NCBI GenBank assembly: GCA_021904315.1
Contig: CM038924.1
Span: 12,884,026-12,948,025, forward strand
Direction: 5' to 3'
Source of the DNA: Sphagnum magellanicum
Taxonomy: Eukaryota; Streptophyta; Sphagnopsida; Sphagnales; Sphagnaceae
DNA length: 64,000 bases
The notes under the pieces were generated by a model, which saw only the letters and a list, made by a program, of their open reading frames with translations, had not been told where the DNA came from and ran no database searches. Shown here piece after piece: positions 24,153-36,200 of this stretch (the first letter of the stretch is position 1; each line of letters starts with the position of its first letter). A program made the position numbers and the translations under genes.

Positions 24153-27100
24153 TCATGCTCGATTCATGTAACTGCCTGTTCGTGTGTCCACTTGGATTGA
24201 GTCTCCGATTTTCACAAACAATGGCACACTTACAACCGCCCCTGTATCCACTGTTGCAGGTTTTGAGCCTCCTGTTGGATGAAAGCTACAGTTAGTATAA
24301 GATTTACAGCATTTCTGTATTGCTCAGTGCTGAACAGAAGAAAAATCTACTGCTGATATGAGAGATGTGAACAATGCATTGTACAAAATGCAAGTACTTT
24401 GACATTTCTATGAAGTCTCCTTATATGGCATCTACCAGCATCACACCTGAATGTGAATGGGCATTATTACTTCATAGGGTACACAATGGAGCCTTCTATT
24501 ACAAATATAGTCTGAAAACAAAACATGTAGACTCAGTGAAGCATGTCTGAGACCGTTACCTTGCCACAAATGCACACTGCTGCAAGCACTGATCAGGTTA
24601 CAGGAAGTCCAAATTACTGCAAGTGAGCATTAGTGCAAAAAAGGAAAGGGACCTGAGAAATATACCTTGTGCTGTATCACCTTTCAATCCTGGGTCAGTT
24701 TCCACAACCTTGACTATCACTGTAATTGGCAAGTCTACATCAATTACCTGCACACCCAAAGATATTTTACTATAGAAATCTATTCATCACCAAGATCCTG
24801 CTATTTAATCTCAACATTGACCAGATGGAAGATCGCTAATACTAATTTACCTTAAAATGATGAACTACAGCCAAGCAACAAGGTCATTTTAAACTGTGCT
24901 TTCACTGCTTATGGGGTTTTCCCATTGCCTACTATACCCAGAATTTTATGAGATTGCACAGAAAGTTCCACAATAGAACTTTGAAGGTAACCATTCCAGC
25001 AGTTCTAGCAAAACCGGAATGAACACAATAAGAATGAGTGTGGTCATAGTGCTATGAGTGTTGCTAACAAAGTATCAGACCCATCACCTTCATCATGAAT
25101 TGTATATGACCATTACAGAGTGTGTGTGTGTATGGGTCACACACCATTTGCCATGGAGTAAGCACGTACCCTTCCATTCCAGGTCAAGACATTGCATTCC
25201 ATGCCTTCCTTTAACCACTTGCTTCTATCACCCAGATCTTTCAGGTCTAATCTTGTCTCCTCAAACGTAACCTACCCACCACCGTCAATAGAGTAAATGA
25301 TGCATGCAATCAACATGTCAAGTATTTGTAGTATCATTATAGTAATGAAAGAGGGAGAAGGGATGTTGACATACCATATCCATGAACACATATTGGTCAC
25401 CATCCACATAGGTATGCTGTTTCACATCCTTAACTATTTGTGCCTCATCCACCTGACCTTCCATCCAGCATTTGAAAAGTTAGGAATCTGATTACGTTGT
25501 TCTGGATTTAGGGAATTTAGGCATGTGACCCTGCTCTATTGTGTCATAATAATATGATTTGACAAAGTAACAAGCAAACAACGTACCTGTTCTCCTGCTC
25601 TGAAGGTCCGTTCCACTGTATTGCCAGATATGTAATTCCGTAGCTTAGTGCGCACAAATGCAGCTCCCTTTCCTGGCTTCACATGCAGAAACTCTTCACC
25701 CCATCCCCATATCTCCTCTCCCTTGAGTCATTATTGAACATACATAGGCTCAAACACATCCATGGTTGCGTTGATTCAAATTGCAACAAAAGTTGATCAT
25801 GTTTGGTATGCACCTTGTCATGAAATGATTAGCCCTTGACAAACAACATTTCCACTATACAAATGAAACATGATAAAGAGATATTTAAGATTAAAAAGAA
25901 AGTGGTGCCAATGTCATACCTTGCACACACCATGGTGCTCCATCAAGCACAATGTTGGTGCCACCCCTGAAGTCATTGCTACTAATAGCCCGTAGCTCTG
26001 CATCAATCAGCAACTGCAAATGTATTCTCCTTGGATACAAAAAGAACATGGACAGTTGCTACTGTAGGCCCTCCTAAAGATAGATTGAACATCTACCCTG
26101 CAGAACTACTCTGTGAGATATTCACCTCCAATCAGGGCTTTGTTTGGCTAACATTAGAACACCACTCTGTAGGCCATTGCACAACATTGGGAAAAAAAAT
26201 AGAAGAGGAGAAAGAAAAGCATTTGATGCATCCCAGAAGAGGAGGAAATAGGAACAGAGAATAACAGGAAAGGAAGAGAGATACTAATGGTAATTGCTAG
26301 CAATGCTTATCTTCAAATGACTGAGGACTTCTGTAAACTTATGATTTAAGTCAACCCGAATAGATTTGCAATATGACCTAATAATAGGGTTATTGAGATT
26401 TCAGACCTGACTCCATAGCATTAAACAGGAAATAGAGGAAAGCCAACCCTAAAAAATGAAGAAAATCAAAACTAAAATTGAGTGGTTTGAACAACAGTAA
26501 TTGGATAATAAGATTCATCAACATCTTCAAGAGAACTTCAACGGCAATATGTATGGCATGGACATGACTTGATGTTCAAGCCTTTGAAATTGCTTGGGAT
26601 ATTGCTAAATCAAAGAAATTGTAGTACAAATGAGCTCACAAAATGGATTTCAGGTAAAACATGCTGCCACCAATTGAGTCTTTGTCTAGATATCAGGAAC
26701 TAAACAGTTCATCTCCAAAACGTCTTAAGCTTCTTACCAAGGATAACAGAGAAAGAAAAAACTGGACAAGAACATGACTAGGTAAGACATTTGAAAAAAT
26801 CAAAAAGGGCAGTAGAAGTTATCAAAAAGAAATGCTGCACAAATTCATACCCATAAAGATTGCAATTTACTGCTTAACTGCTAACTCACCAAACATGAAT
26901 AACAAGAAGTACAATCTAACAGGAAATAAATAGGCAAGAACATAAAACCAAAAGCTTTTGCTACCTTGAAGCTATCTATGAGGGGGGATTGGCATAGATG
27001 ACAGCCTTATCTCTTGCTTATCCTTCCACCCAACATATTTGAAGTGAATGGCTGACCTCAGAAACCAACCCAAAAAGAAACCCCATTGAAACATACTGGA

Positions 27101-27563
27101 CTCAAGCATCATCCTATCAAACACTTTGGTCATCAGAAAAAAACTTGCATTCATTCTAGAGCTTTCAACCCTAATATGTCTTTGTTGATCTAAGACTTGA
27201 GAAAGACAAGGGACTGCAGAAAAGACTTGAGGAATTCAAGAACTGCAGAAATTCAAGGAGAGATAATTCTAATAACAAATTGCCAGAAAAATTCCAAGTG
27301 GGTGGGAGGAAGAATAATGTGCAATACCACAATGCACATTGGGACAGAGTCTTAGGAGAAGATATGATAATCTGGGTGAGAGAAGAAAATGGTTAAAGAG
27401 AAAAAATGGTACCCAGTGAAGAAGGGTGAGCTCGACAGCCGCGAAGTGTACGAGTGGTTAACTGCAGTCGTGCTAGTGCTAATTCGCCATTTCTGAAAGA
27501 AGTAGAGACGGAGGAGGAGCACGCTGCAGTTGTTGGAAAAGGAGACACCATTGTTACAGCCAT
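24153..27563 (-). CDS. Plastid translation elongation factor P (seven exons)
   Basis: EF-P enters the ribosomal E site and relieves stalling at proline runs; this copy is the plastid type. CDS exons on the minus strand: 27563-27413, 25997-25920, 25693-25587, 25452-25375, 25271-25170, 24747-24666, 24271-24153. All are GT/AG and in phase, giving 238 residues (Arabidopsis plastid EF-P, as I recall, is 236). Residues 1-50 are Ser/Thr/Arg-rich ([18 protein letters not shown]), a plausible transit peptide. The KOW-like domain has DGAPW and the loop [10 protein letters not shown] with K85 at the tip, the position modified in bacteria. The OB domains follow ([31 protein letters not shown]). The C-terminal signature [14 protein letters not shown] (203-216) fits the EF-P family pattern. 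Exon 1 has in-frame upstream ATG-less extension to 27701; I chose 27563 because the transit-like sequence starts there. The first intron is about 1.4 kb. Confidence 0.95.
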
Positions 27564-27831
27564 GCCTATCGTCCACATCTCCACAAATCCCTCAAAGTTT
27601 TCCCCCCACACTTGTGCATACACAACTACTACAGTACACGGAATACAAAAAGGAAAGACTGCTACGGTCTTGCAACGCCTCCTATCCCACCACAGTTGCA
27701 AAAGTTTAGGTTATCCGCGAAAAAGGTTAGGTTACTTTTTTGTTGGGGATGGTGGTGATAATGCTCTCTAGCTGCTCTTTGTTGGCTCTGCTCTTCAGGG
27801 TAGAGACATTGTTATTGTGATGCGCTCAGAA
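27564..27831. promoter_or_regulatory. Upstream region of EF-P, possibly divergent promoter
   Basis: About 270 bp separate the EF-P start codon (-) from an ATG at 27821-27830 on the plus strand that opens a short frame starting MRSETVQSLLRKL. GC is higher than in the surrounding DNA. A shared promoter is only a possibility, because the plus-strand gene is not established. Confidence 0.3.
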
Positions 27832-28104
27832 ACGGTCCAAAGTTTGCTAAGGAAGTTGATTCGCAACTTTCTCATTCCATGACGTGCGTTCGTTTCTTCT
27901 TCTTCAAGGTGTTAACTCTTGTTGTGATTTGGTTTGTTAAGCTCCGTATTGGTGTATTCTATTCTTCCCAAGTGTGGTTTCTGAATGGTGAGGGAAGAAG
28001 CAATTTTTTTCTATCACCAGAATGACAATGAAGCCCCAAAACTTCATGGATTGGTTGGTAGTGAGAGGCTGATGCTGAATTCTCAATTGTCCACTCTACT
28101 GCAG

Positions 28105-28199
28105 GTGAGGTGCAGCCATTACTTGCATTTACATCAAAAGTGGAGAAGTTCTTCATTCCAGTGAGTGAGCATGCAATTGTTTTGGCTGAAACCATGAAG
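28105..28199 (+). CDS. Candidate exon of an unidentified plus-strand gene
   Basis: The segment between an acceptor (CTACTGCAG) and a donor (ATGAAG/GTATTT) reads EVQPLLAFTSKVEKFF then IPVSEHAIVLAETMK, a sequence with normal amino-acid composition and codon use. I do not recognise the family. Possible companions are a short frame near 27830 and a terminal frame ending at 28984 (HGQFITEVVEAVSWMKDFF), which follows a pyrimidine-rich acceptor at about 28898. The minus strand is also partly open here (27959-28195). Treat this as a lead, not as an annotated gene. Confidence 0.25.
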
Positions 28200-28913
28200 G
28201 TATTTGCTCCCTCCTTTGGCAGCTGTGTACCCTTTGTCTGTGTACTCGTTGGATTTCATATTACTATCTCCATTGATGGTCGCATACCCTAGTATCACAA
28301 GAGGTGATGATGAAGTCAGAGGTTTTTATCTGTGTCATCCCTTGATATAAATGGGAACATGACAGTAAAACTACCACATGGGCTGCATGCACTTCCATCT
28401 GAAATGCATGTTGTGCATTCCTTACTGGATCAATCAATGGAATAACTCTCTTTCATTCATGAAACGATAGGTTGTTATATATCATTTTGTAAGACCCAGA
28501 GTTCTGAGCATCATTGAGCCAGCAAAAAACATGCGCACTGGGAATTTTTTTTCTCCCATCTCTTTGGTCCCCCTTTTGAAGCTTTTTGGGCCTGGCCGAC
28601 TTTGCATGTCCTCCAACTTCTCAATACTTTTCTGACAGCCTAAACCATAATAGAGAAAACTTGATATCCTCATTAACATCATGTCTTGTAAACACAAACT
28701 GTATTAAACAGACCCACATGCATTTGGAGATTGGTCATGTTCAGGTGATGTTGCAAGTCAGCACCTTGACCTCCTTTGCAATAGCTTTTTGTACCACACA
28801 AACATTAACATATCCCAAATTGTATTACATAGGTTTGTGCATAATTTCAACATCTCCCATGTGCTTGCTTCATCTCCTATTTGTCTGCTCTCTTTCCAGT
28901 TGGCATGGTCAAT

Positions 28914-29393
28914 TTATAACTGAGGTTGTGGAGGCTGTATCTTGGATGAAGGATTTTTTTGGGTTGTGGCAGCCAAAAGCATAACAATGGTAGTACAAAC
29001 CAGTTTCTCTATCACATTGATGATGCTCAGAAACTTGCACACTTTCTTTTCTGCCTTCTCCCAGAACTCACAAAAGCACTCAAGACTTAGGCCAGTTTCT
29101 TTAATTTTACATTGACAGTTTGAAAAGAAAGACTTCAAATCCACCCTGTAGCATGGTAGCTTGTTTTTTTTTCCAATCCATGTACTTGCTCTTTTGATCA
29201 CCAGTAGAAGATCAGCTGGGAAAACTTCTGTTATTCGATGAAAGAAAATGTAGGCAAGACCCACCAAAACGGACACTAAACATATCCATCTCTCCTTTAT
29301 GGGTTCACAAAGAGCATGCAAGAAAAGCTGAATGTGTTTCACAAGAACCACAGACTTAAGTAGCCCGGAGAGTGATTCTTCCACATCTCTCAC
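28914..29393 (-). CDS. Unidentified ORF of 159 codons
   Basis: An open frame on the minus strand ending with TAA. It starts at a GTG preceded by an acceptor-like AGCTGCCAG, with a stop just upstream in frame, so it would be a last exon if real. The translation looks protein-like: a hydrophobic segment (CLVSVLVGLAYIFF), a Cys/Lys-rich middle (SFFSNCQCKIKE; CFCEFWEKAEKKVCKF) and a second hydrophobic segment near the end (VCTTIVMLLAATT). I recognise no family. Upstream exons were not found. It could be a decayed gene or a chance frame in a 40% GC block. Confidence 0.25.
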   Translation of the reverse strand: MRDVEESLSGLLKSVVLVKHIQLFLHALCEPIKERWICLVSVLVGLAYIFFHRITEVFPADLLLVIKRASTWIGKKNKLPCYRVDLKSFFSNCQCKIKETGLSLECFCEFWEKAEKKVCKFLSIINVIEKLVCTTIVMLLAATTQKNPSSKIQPPQPQL

Positions 29394-30904
29394 ACCTCTG
29401 GCAGCTAGTTAAGCACTAGTGCTTCTCCCTGAACCTGTGAAAAAACCAAACATTACAAAATCCTCCCTTTCTAGCATGTGCATTTCCTGTCTTGCAGGTT
29501 TAGTACTGAACATCCACTTCTGATGTGGATACAATGGTATTTGCAAAGCTAGAATGTCTACAAATGGACATCACAATTATTGTTTTCTTTTCATCCTCAT
29601 GGATTATGATCTTTCCCAAGTCAACTGGTGTTCAATTTGATGCAAGAGGGATTCATAAATTTGAAAATCAGAGAAGTGGTGATTGTGAACATGGGTTGAT
29701 TCAACATCAAAATGCCAGAATGTGGCACCCCAAAGTGGAAGCATTCTAACACAATGACAAAGGAAAAACAAGCAGCTGAAGGTCATGGAAGGTTAAGGGA
29801 TTGTTAGGAGTCGAGACAGGGCAATGGCATGGTTGCTTGAAGGCCTGACATGAAGTGGCAATATTCTACAATTAGTGAATGTTTCTATTCCAACATCCAT
29901 GAGATGTGGAGCGCACGCAATAAAAGAACACAAAAAACCCAAAACATTCAAGGATCACAAGGTAACATGCATGTTTCAAAATGTGGAAAATAACAAAAAA
30001 AACTAGGGATAATTGGAATTGCACATGAAGAGGGAGTATGAGAGGTAAAAACTATAAGCCTAAAGCTGGATTCACACCAAGTTGGTTAACGGAATAACCC
30101 TAACTATATCTCATTCAAACAAGAAGGCTAAAAATAACCCAAAAAAATTTGTCCATTCAAATTTTCCACCTGAGGTTTGAATAACTCAATGTAGGGTTAA
30201 ATTAATCACATTGTATTATTTTGATCTATTCCCTTGTGTGAACAAGCCAAGTGTTAAACTTTGATAATCTTAAACCCCCCCCCCCAACCAAGAGAGGGTA
30301 CTACCCCTTGGTGTCAATCCAACCTAATGAGTTGAAAGGTTCAATGTTGATGTGGCAAAGTGTGTGGGCTGATGTACCCATCACACAAATGAGCATGTCC
30401 AACATGGAGTGGAGTGGTATGGGGACATGAAAACAACCATGTTTGCAATTATTATCATGGTGGTGAAATGGTGAAGGTGTGTAATATACATGCTAGGAGG
30501 TAATAGACATGATGTTTCCATATAGCAAACTGGCATTTTGTGAAAGTTTAGGGAACATGAACACCATGAGAGATATGTATTGGTTCCATGTCCCCTCATG
30601 ACAGCAGGCCATGTCCTTAATAGACCAGCTTCCATAACTGCTTGGCTTCTGTCTAGGTACCCATTTTAGTCATGCATTCAATCTCTTCTAATTGGCATAC
30701 AGCTCCAGACTTTTGCAAGTGTGGAAAAAGACACTTTCTTTCAACCTTTTTTTTCCCCTTGCAAATGTTTGCCACTTGTTAGAGACAAGTAAAATTCGAG
30801 TGCAACTCATACAAAGGATTTTTGTGGGGGAGAAAAAGAAAAAAGAAAAAAAAAGGTGCCAAAATCACTAGACTATGAGGATTTTTTTTTTCCCTAAAAT
30901 CACC
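29394..30904. other. Intergenic DNA, nothing recognised
   Basis: Mixed sequence with a poly(C) run near 30277-30286 and A-rich tracts near 30835-30860. Short frames (29525-29749, 30381-30635) have no known match. Confidence 0.5.
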
Positions 30905-31049
30905 ATATTTACACAATAGGTTCCAAGCTCTAGCAGGTCACAAAAATATAGCAGGATTCTTAAATTTTTCTAGTTTTGTCAATGGCATGTAGCCAAATTT
31001 GGCTAATTCCTCTTGTGAACAATTGCTAGTGAGGTTACATCACAAAATT
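30905..31049 (-). mobile_element. One end of a TAGCCAAATTTGGCTA-family element
   Basis: In reverse complement this segment starts CAATTTTGTGATGTAACC and carries the perfect palindrome TAGCCAAATTTGGCTA (30990-31005) and the CACAAGAGGAATTAGCC context seen at 37330. Only one end was found; the other is absent or unrecognisable. Confidence 0.65.
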
Positions 31050-33114
31050 GGGAGGGAAAAAAAACAAAAACCCTTCCTACAATAAATATGAAAAAAATCA
31101 TTTTTTGATGGAAAACACCTAAAAACAAGCGAAACTCACAACTTGTTTAGTGTTGTGCATGGTTTTTCTTAGTATTTTTAATTTGTAGCACAAGTGGCAA
31201 GGGTAGGTGTGGAGGCAAAGCCCATATGGCTATTTGCCAAAAAAGACCAATGTGATGCATGTGGTTATGTTGCAATAGAAAAAACAAAATATTGGTGAAA
31301 CGTTTTGAATTGATAGTAGCAACTAGTGGCTCCTACTTACACATAATGGACAAAAGCAAGCTCCAAGCTTGTACATTTATTCAAGTTTTAAGCTTCAAAC
31401 ATGCAAATTGGTTATGCAATTAGGAAACATGTAACATTTGCAAATAAGGAAAAAATTGATTGTAACTACTAATTTTAACCACCTTGTGGGGGATTTGAAC
31501 CTTGATCACAAGGACATTTGCAACATAAGGTACCTATAGCAAGCAATAAGTTAGTATCATAAAAGTAATAATAGAATACTAGTTATTAAAAACATATATC
31601 AAAATGCAAACCTAATATAATTGTGATAGTAAATATTGTGGGAAAAAAAAAATTTAATTGTAAAAAGATTGCATATACATTCAAAAACTTGCATATGTCA
31701 CAATAAACTATAAAACATTTCACACCAATTTGCACAAGTTGGAACATAAAAAATAATTGCAAAAAATAAAAAGCAAATTGTTACTACAACTTTCAACAAT
31801 TATGCATTCATTCCAATTCTAACCTTGTCACTATCAATCTAATCTACAATAACAATTACAAAAGGAAAGTGTCTTCAATGAAAAAATATGGAACAAACAT
31901 GTGGATAACAACGTTTAGATGTTTTGCCAACTAATTCTAAAGCTTGAAACTTCATGAAGATCAATGTGGAAAGGTTTTTTGAACTTCAACACAACCAATG
32001 ACTTGGACAATGGCCAATTGAGCAAGCTTTAAGACTTAAAAAGACAAACCAACAAAATTAGTTGTGGCAAGTTGACACCACAATTTAGTGATTGGATTTT
32101 CATCTTTGAGCTTTTCCATGGCCTTAGAGGCTTGAGTTTTCATGGTCAACTTGAAAAGAGATGTCTTCACACCCAAATTATCCCCTAAAAGTGGTTCAAA
32201 AAACCATGAACCAAATGTACCAAGTATTTTTGGTGTACAATAATGTCATTTGATCAAACTCAAATGAATTGCCAAAATGGATTCACAATTTGGTTATGAC
32301 TATTATTGTGGGTAAATGACCATAAAAACATTCATTGGTTCATGGTCTAAAAACCTATGTTTCAACTCAATAATCAATAAATCATATGAAATAGTGTAAT
32401 GGTTTTTCACAATTAAAATAACTACTTCAAAACCCTCAAGAGTAACTATAGAATGGATGTTAATCAAATGATCAACAAAATGAACCATGTGGGATTATCC
32501 CATAATCCAAAAAGCCAAATGTTTTGTGCCATCATTCAAGTTGGTCACCTAATCGTGCACAATCCTACAAGATGTGTTTGCAACCACATCAATAAACTTT
32601 GAAAATATTGTAATCTAAAAGGAGGTGTTTGAATATCCATATATCTTATACAAATTTATTTAGCAAATTTTGATAACAGCAATGTAATCATCAACAAACA
32701 CATCTCTAGTGTATGTAAACTTCATCAAAGCATTAATAAATTCCAACATTTGCAAAATACATTACAAACCTAGGATTGCATCAATGCAACACAAATTCAA
32801 CAAATTGGCCTTGGTTGTTGAAATATGTAAGCATATTCCCTACTTTTGAGGACATTGAATCAAAGCTTAAGTATGTTGTGTGCATTGTATTAACTCTCTA
32901 CTATGACAAATCAATTGATTTATTGTAGGCATATTTCATTTACTTTGTTCTTTTAAAGTTGCATTAAAAAAAGAATTCCCATTTCTCATGCTTTATTTGC
33001 CATGGAAACAGAACCTTTGACCGATGTTATGCCTTGCAGCCCTTCATTGCTATACTTCTCATGATCTTTATTAACAATAAGAAATGAGAAAAGTAACAAA
33101 AAAGGACCTTTGAC

Positions 33115-33317
33115 ACCATGATGTGATAATATCAAATCTCAATTGGGCTTGTATTTTTTTAGGTTTTCATAATTTTGGTTTGTACATTCATAATGATACC
33201 ATGAGTGCTTTGGGATGCCCCCAAGATATATTTTCAGATACTACTATACAATTACAACCCGTTCTTGCCCAATGGATACAAAATACCCATGCTTTAACAC
33301 CTAGTTTAACAACTCCC
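33115..33317 (+). pseudogene. psaA: Plastid psaA fragment (NUPT)
   Basis: The plus frame reads [15 protein letters not shown], then [28 protein letters not shown] and [17 protein letters not shown]. This is the highly conserved internal segment of photosystem I protein PsaA, about 64 residues. It is a truncated nuclear copy of plastid DNA, with a few substitutions from the usual sequence (for example Cys where GRPQD is normal). It ends in a CTCCC shared with the 23S piece that follows. Confidence 0.93.
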
Positions 33318-33362
33318 TGTAACTTCGGGAGAAGGGATACCTCCTCATCAAGGAGGTTGCAA
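33313..33362 (+). pseudogene. Plastid 23S rRNA fragment (NUPT)
   Basis: The block GTAACTTCGGGAGAAGG and CCTCCTCATCAAGGAGGTTG matches a conserved part of plastid 23S rRNA (the region reading CCCCGTAACTTCGGGAGAAGG). Only about 50 bp is present, directly joined to the psaA piece through a shared CCC. The two genes are not adjacent in plastid genomes, so the join arose by rearrangement. Confidence 0.8.
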
Positions 33363-33624
33363 CAAAAAAAATTAAAAATCCCATAGACCTATTATGGTAA
33401 TAAATATGGCTAAGCCAATCAACATCACAAAGCATAATGATAAACAAAACCACTTTGAAGTTTACTGATTTGCTTGGCTAATTTTTGAAATGTGTACAAA
33501 ATCCCATAAGGCCCTAAGATTTCAATAGCACCTTTGTCTAAAACTTTAAATGAGACTTCATATCCAAAACACAAAAACGATCTGACTATAAAATCATTAA
33601 ATTTTTTATCAAAAAGCCAACAAA

Positions 33625-33708
33625 ATGAGATTATATATCATTGGTATTTTAGCAAGAATACTTGGAATAATAATACCCCTTTTACTAGGAATAGCCTTTT
33701 TAGTTTTA
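33625..33708 (+). pseudogene. nad1: Mitochondrial nad1 N-terminal fragment (NUMT)
   Basis: Twenty-eight codons from an ATG read [28 protein letters not shown], which is the start of NADH dehydrogenase subunit 1. After this, similarity stops where AERK is expected, and the frame runs on through unrelated sequence to a stop near 33804. The MRLYIIG start is what I recall for bryophyte and other non-seed plant mitochondria, unlike the MYIAVPAE start of seed plants. The 260 bp between the 23S and nad1 pieces could also be organellar but I cannot identify it. Confidence 0.85.
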
Positions 33709-34600
33709 GTTACTTTTGTGGCGTATAATATAAATTTTGTAGCAAATCAATTTATTTTCACTTTGAAACTAATAGTTTGGGTAATCAACTATATTGTTTT
33801 CTAAACAAGGGCTGATTTTTTGATAAAGTTTTTAATGAGTTTATAGTTGACTCCACTAAACTATAATAAACTACCATCTTAGCAATTAAAATCTTGTATT
33901 TTTTCCCAACATGTTTCAAAGGTTGAAACATGTTAATCCATCTTGTTTTCTCATTCCAAAAAACCTTTAGTCCTTTAGTTTGTATGATTTCAATAAACTT
34001 GGTAAATTCAAGATGTTATTTTGGGGAGGTTGAAAAATAACCATATAGTTCTTGAAGGATATCTTCCAATTTGAAAGCCATAGGCATTATGGAAAAACTT
34101 TGAACTATAAGGTTAAATATGTGTGCCATATAATGAATCCTAATGAAGTAAGGCATTTGTTTAGTCTTCATTATAATAGTAATTCTAGATCTAATAGTTT
34201 GAAATGTCAAAGCATCGTTAGCTATTAAACACATCGGATGTTTTGAAATTTGATTTTTTTAACAAAAATACCAAACTTCACTAGAACAAAAAATATGATA
34301 GCTTTAATATTAGTGATAGTCCCACCTTCAATCAATCATTCAAGTGTGAATAATATAAACACATGTTTCCAAGTTCCCACCAAATAGTAATGGATGGAAA
34401 TTTAACTTAGGTTATTGATTGTAATTATTCATCTTCAAAAAATGAAAGAAAACTTCAAGCCAAAATTGTTTTCATATTAACATTCAACACAACATGATGT
34501 ACAAGCTTTTAGTAATTTCTCAACCTACACAATCATTCCAATGCTTAGATGTATGGTTAAACATTTTCAAGAAAACAAACAAAGATTGCATTTGGTTATA

Positions 34601-36200
34601 TTCAATCATAGGCGTAATTTGAGAAGGCAGATGAAAGATGAATGCAAATTAAACAAGCTTATTTTTTTCTCTATCATAATATATGTAACTAGGTATTATA
34701 CCACAAAATCTTTGCCCCTTGACACATATAAAAGTTCATCGAACACATGTTGGTTTGTTTTCAAAGAATAGTACTCCCCTGCTACTATCACACTAAAAAT
34801 TATAGTAGTTGAATTTCTTTCAGCCAACAAGCCTTCCCAAAAAGTTTAGTTTTGGTATTAGAAGCTTATTGCACCTAATTTCAATCTTCTTACAAACTTT
34901 GCATTTCACCTTATGCACTTTCCCATCAACACTCACCGTTGATTCTACCCAAGGTAATTTTATAGCCCATGCATTTTGGAAGTGTCAATTCATTTCATAC
35001 AATTTCTTTTGTTTCTTGTTATTTTATAACTCAACTTTTGCTTGGACTAAATCACCAATGACACAATCAACATCAATTTTAAGATTTTGGCTAGAGTTAG
35101 TATTGGGAATAAAAACATGAGCTAGGATAAGATTTTTTAAAAAATTATTTGTGCTTGAAATTCTTTGGCAAATCTAATGGTGGCATGGTGCAAATAAGTT
35201 GATTGACAAGTAAACTCACAAATTGCCAATAGCCATAGTCACTATTTCACAATTGTTAGTGAGAGAAAATCACAACCTATAGTACTAAAAACTCGAGATG
35301 TATAAATAAAAAATCAATGACAATCATGAAATGCACAAAATGAACATGAGTAATGAAAATTAATGCACAAAATCAATGCTAGTTGCGAAATTAGAAGCAA
35401 AAAGCTTTTTAAAAATTTGTGTGCTTGGCTTATGCACAATAGTTGTAAACCATTAAAACCTTAATTAAAACAATTATGAACTCCAAAGTTGAACACTCTA
35501 AAGGGCCAAATCTAGGTTTCAATTCCATGCTCCAAATTACAAAGCTCGTTCTTCAAAGTGGGTAGCACCATGACATGCCTCTAGAATTCAAAAACATTGC
35601 AAATTTTCATACACAACAAACCTAGAATCTAGAAATGCTGCAAGTACTAGGGTCTAAATTGAATATCATATCAAGACTTCAACTTGAAATATCATAATCA
35701 AACTTTAATTCTTCAAAACAAAATCCTAATTCCTTTAATCAAATTGTGATTGGTTAAAGGTGGGATTGCCATTAATATGAAAACAACTAGTATGTTGTTG
35801 CAACTTGCACAATGCTTCAATGTTCAATGACAATTGATGTTCAATTATAAAACTTAATCACATTTTTATTATGCAAATACTTACAAGGACACAAGATTGG
35901 AGAAGTTAAGGAACCTAGAAGTGCAGAGGCTATAGTGTTTATGTATTGGCGCTTGTTGTAATTCACTACTCGTAATAACTCCCCTTTAGGCATCATGAAA
36001 ACACAAGTGGCAAAACTTGATGGCAATGGCTTCCCAAATTACATAGAGAGAGGTGACAAAGGGGGCACATACAAATGAGCAAAATCAATTGTGACCTCCT
36101 CATAGTCAACATTGAGAATCTAATTAAAAACAACAATGAAGATTGGTCAAAGAGACAAACCTTAAACCCAAACAACAATGAAAATTGGCCAAAGAGACAA
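34601..36200. other. AT-rich intergenic DNA, nothing recognised
   Basis: No protein family or clear repeat structure was seen. Short frames (34541-34771, 34809-35120, 35841-36178) are unremarkable. The transposase remnant may extend a little into this stretch but is unrecognisable. Confidence 0.5.

Larger units (their letters stand above)
31910..34600 (-). pseudogene. hAT-like transposase remnant, split by organelle DNA
   Basis: Read on the minus strand, successive blocks match a plant hAT-like transposase family in correct order. These are HYMAHIFNLIVQSF and LEDILQELYGYFSTSPK (34016-34234); GLKVFWNEKTRWINMFQPLK (about 33900-34010); TRDVFVDDYIAVIK (near 32700); WHKTFGFLDYG (near 32520); VKNHYTISYDLLIIELKHRF and VIYPQ (32303-32488); and a C-terminal hAT dimerisation-like part (ENPITKLW; LAQLAIVQVIGCVE) down to about 31920. 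Many in-frame stops and shifts show it is dead. Similarity is interrupted between about 33100 and 33780, where the organelle-derived mosaic lies. The N-terminal zinc-finger part above 34.25 kb is too decayed to define. Confidence 0.8.
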
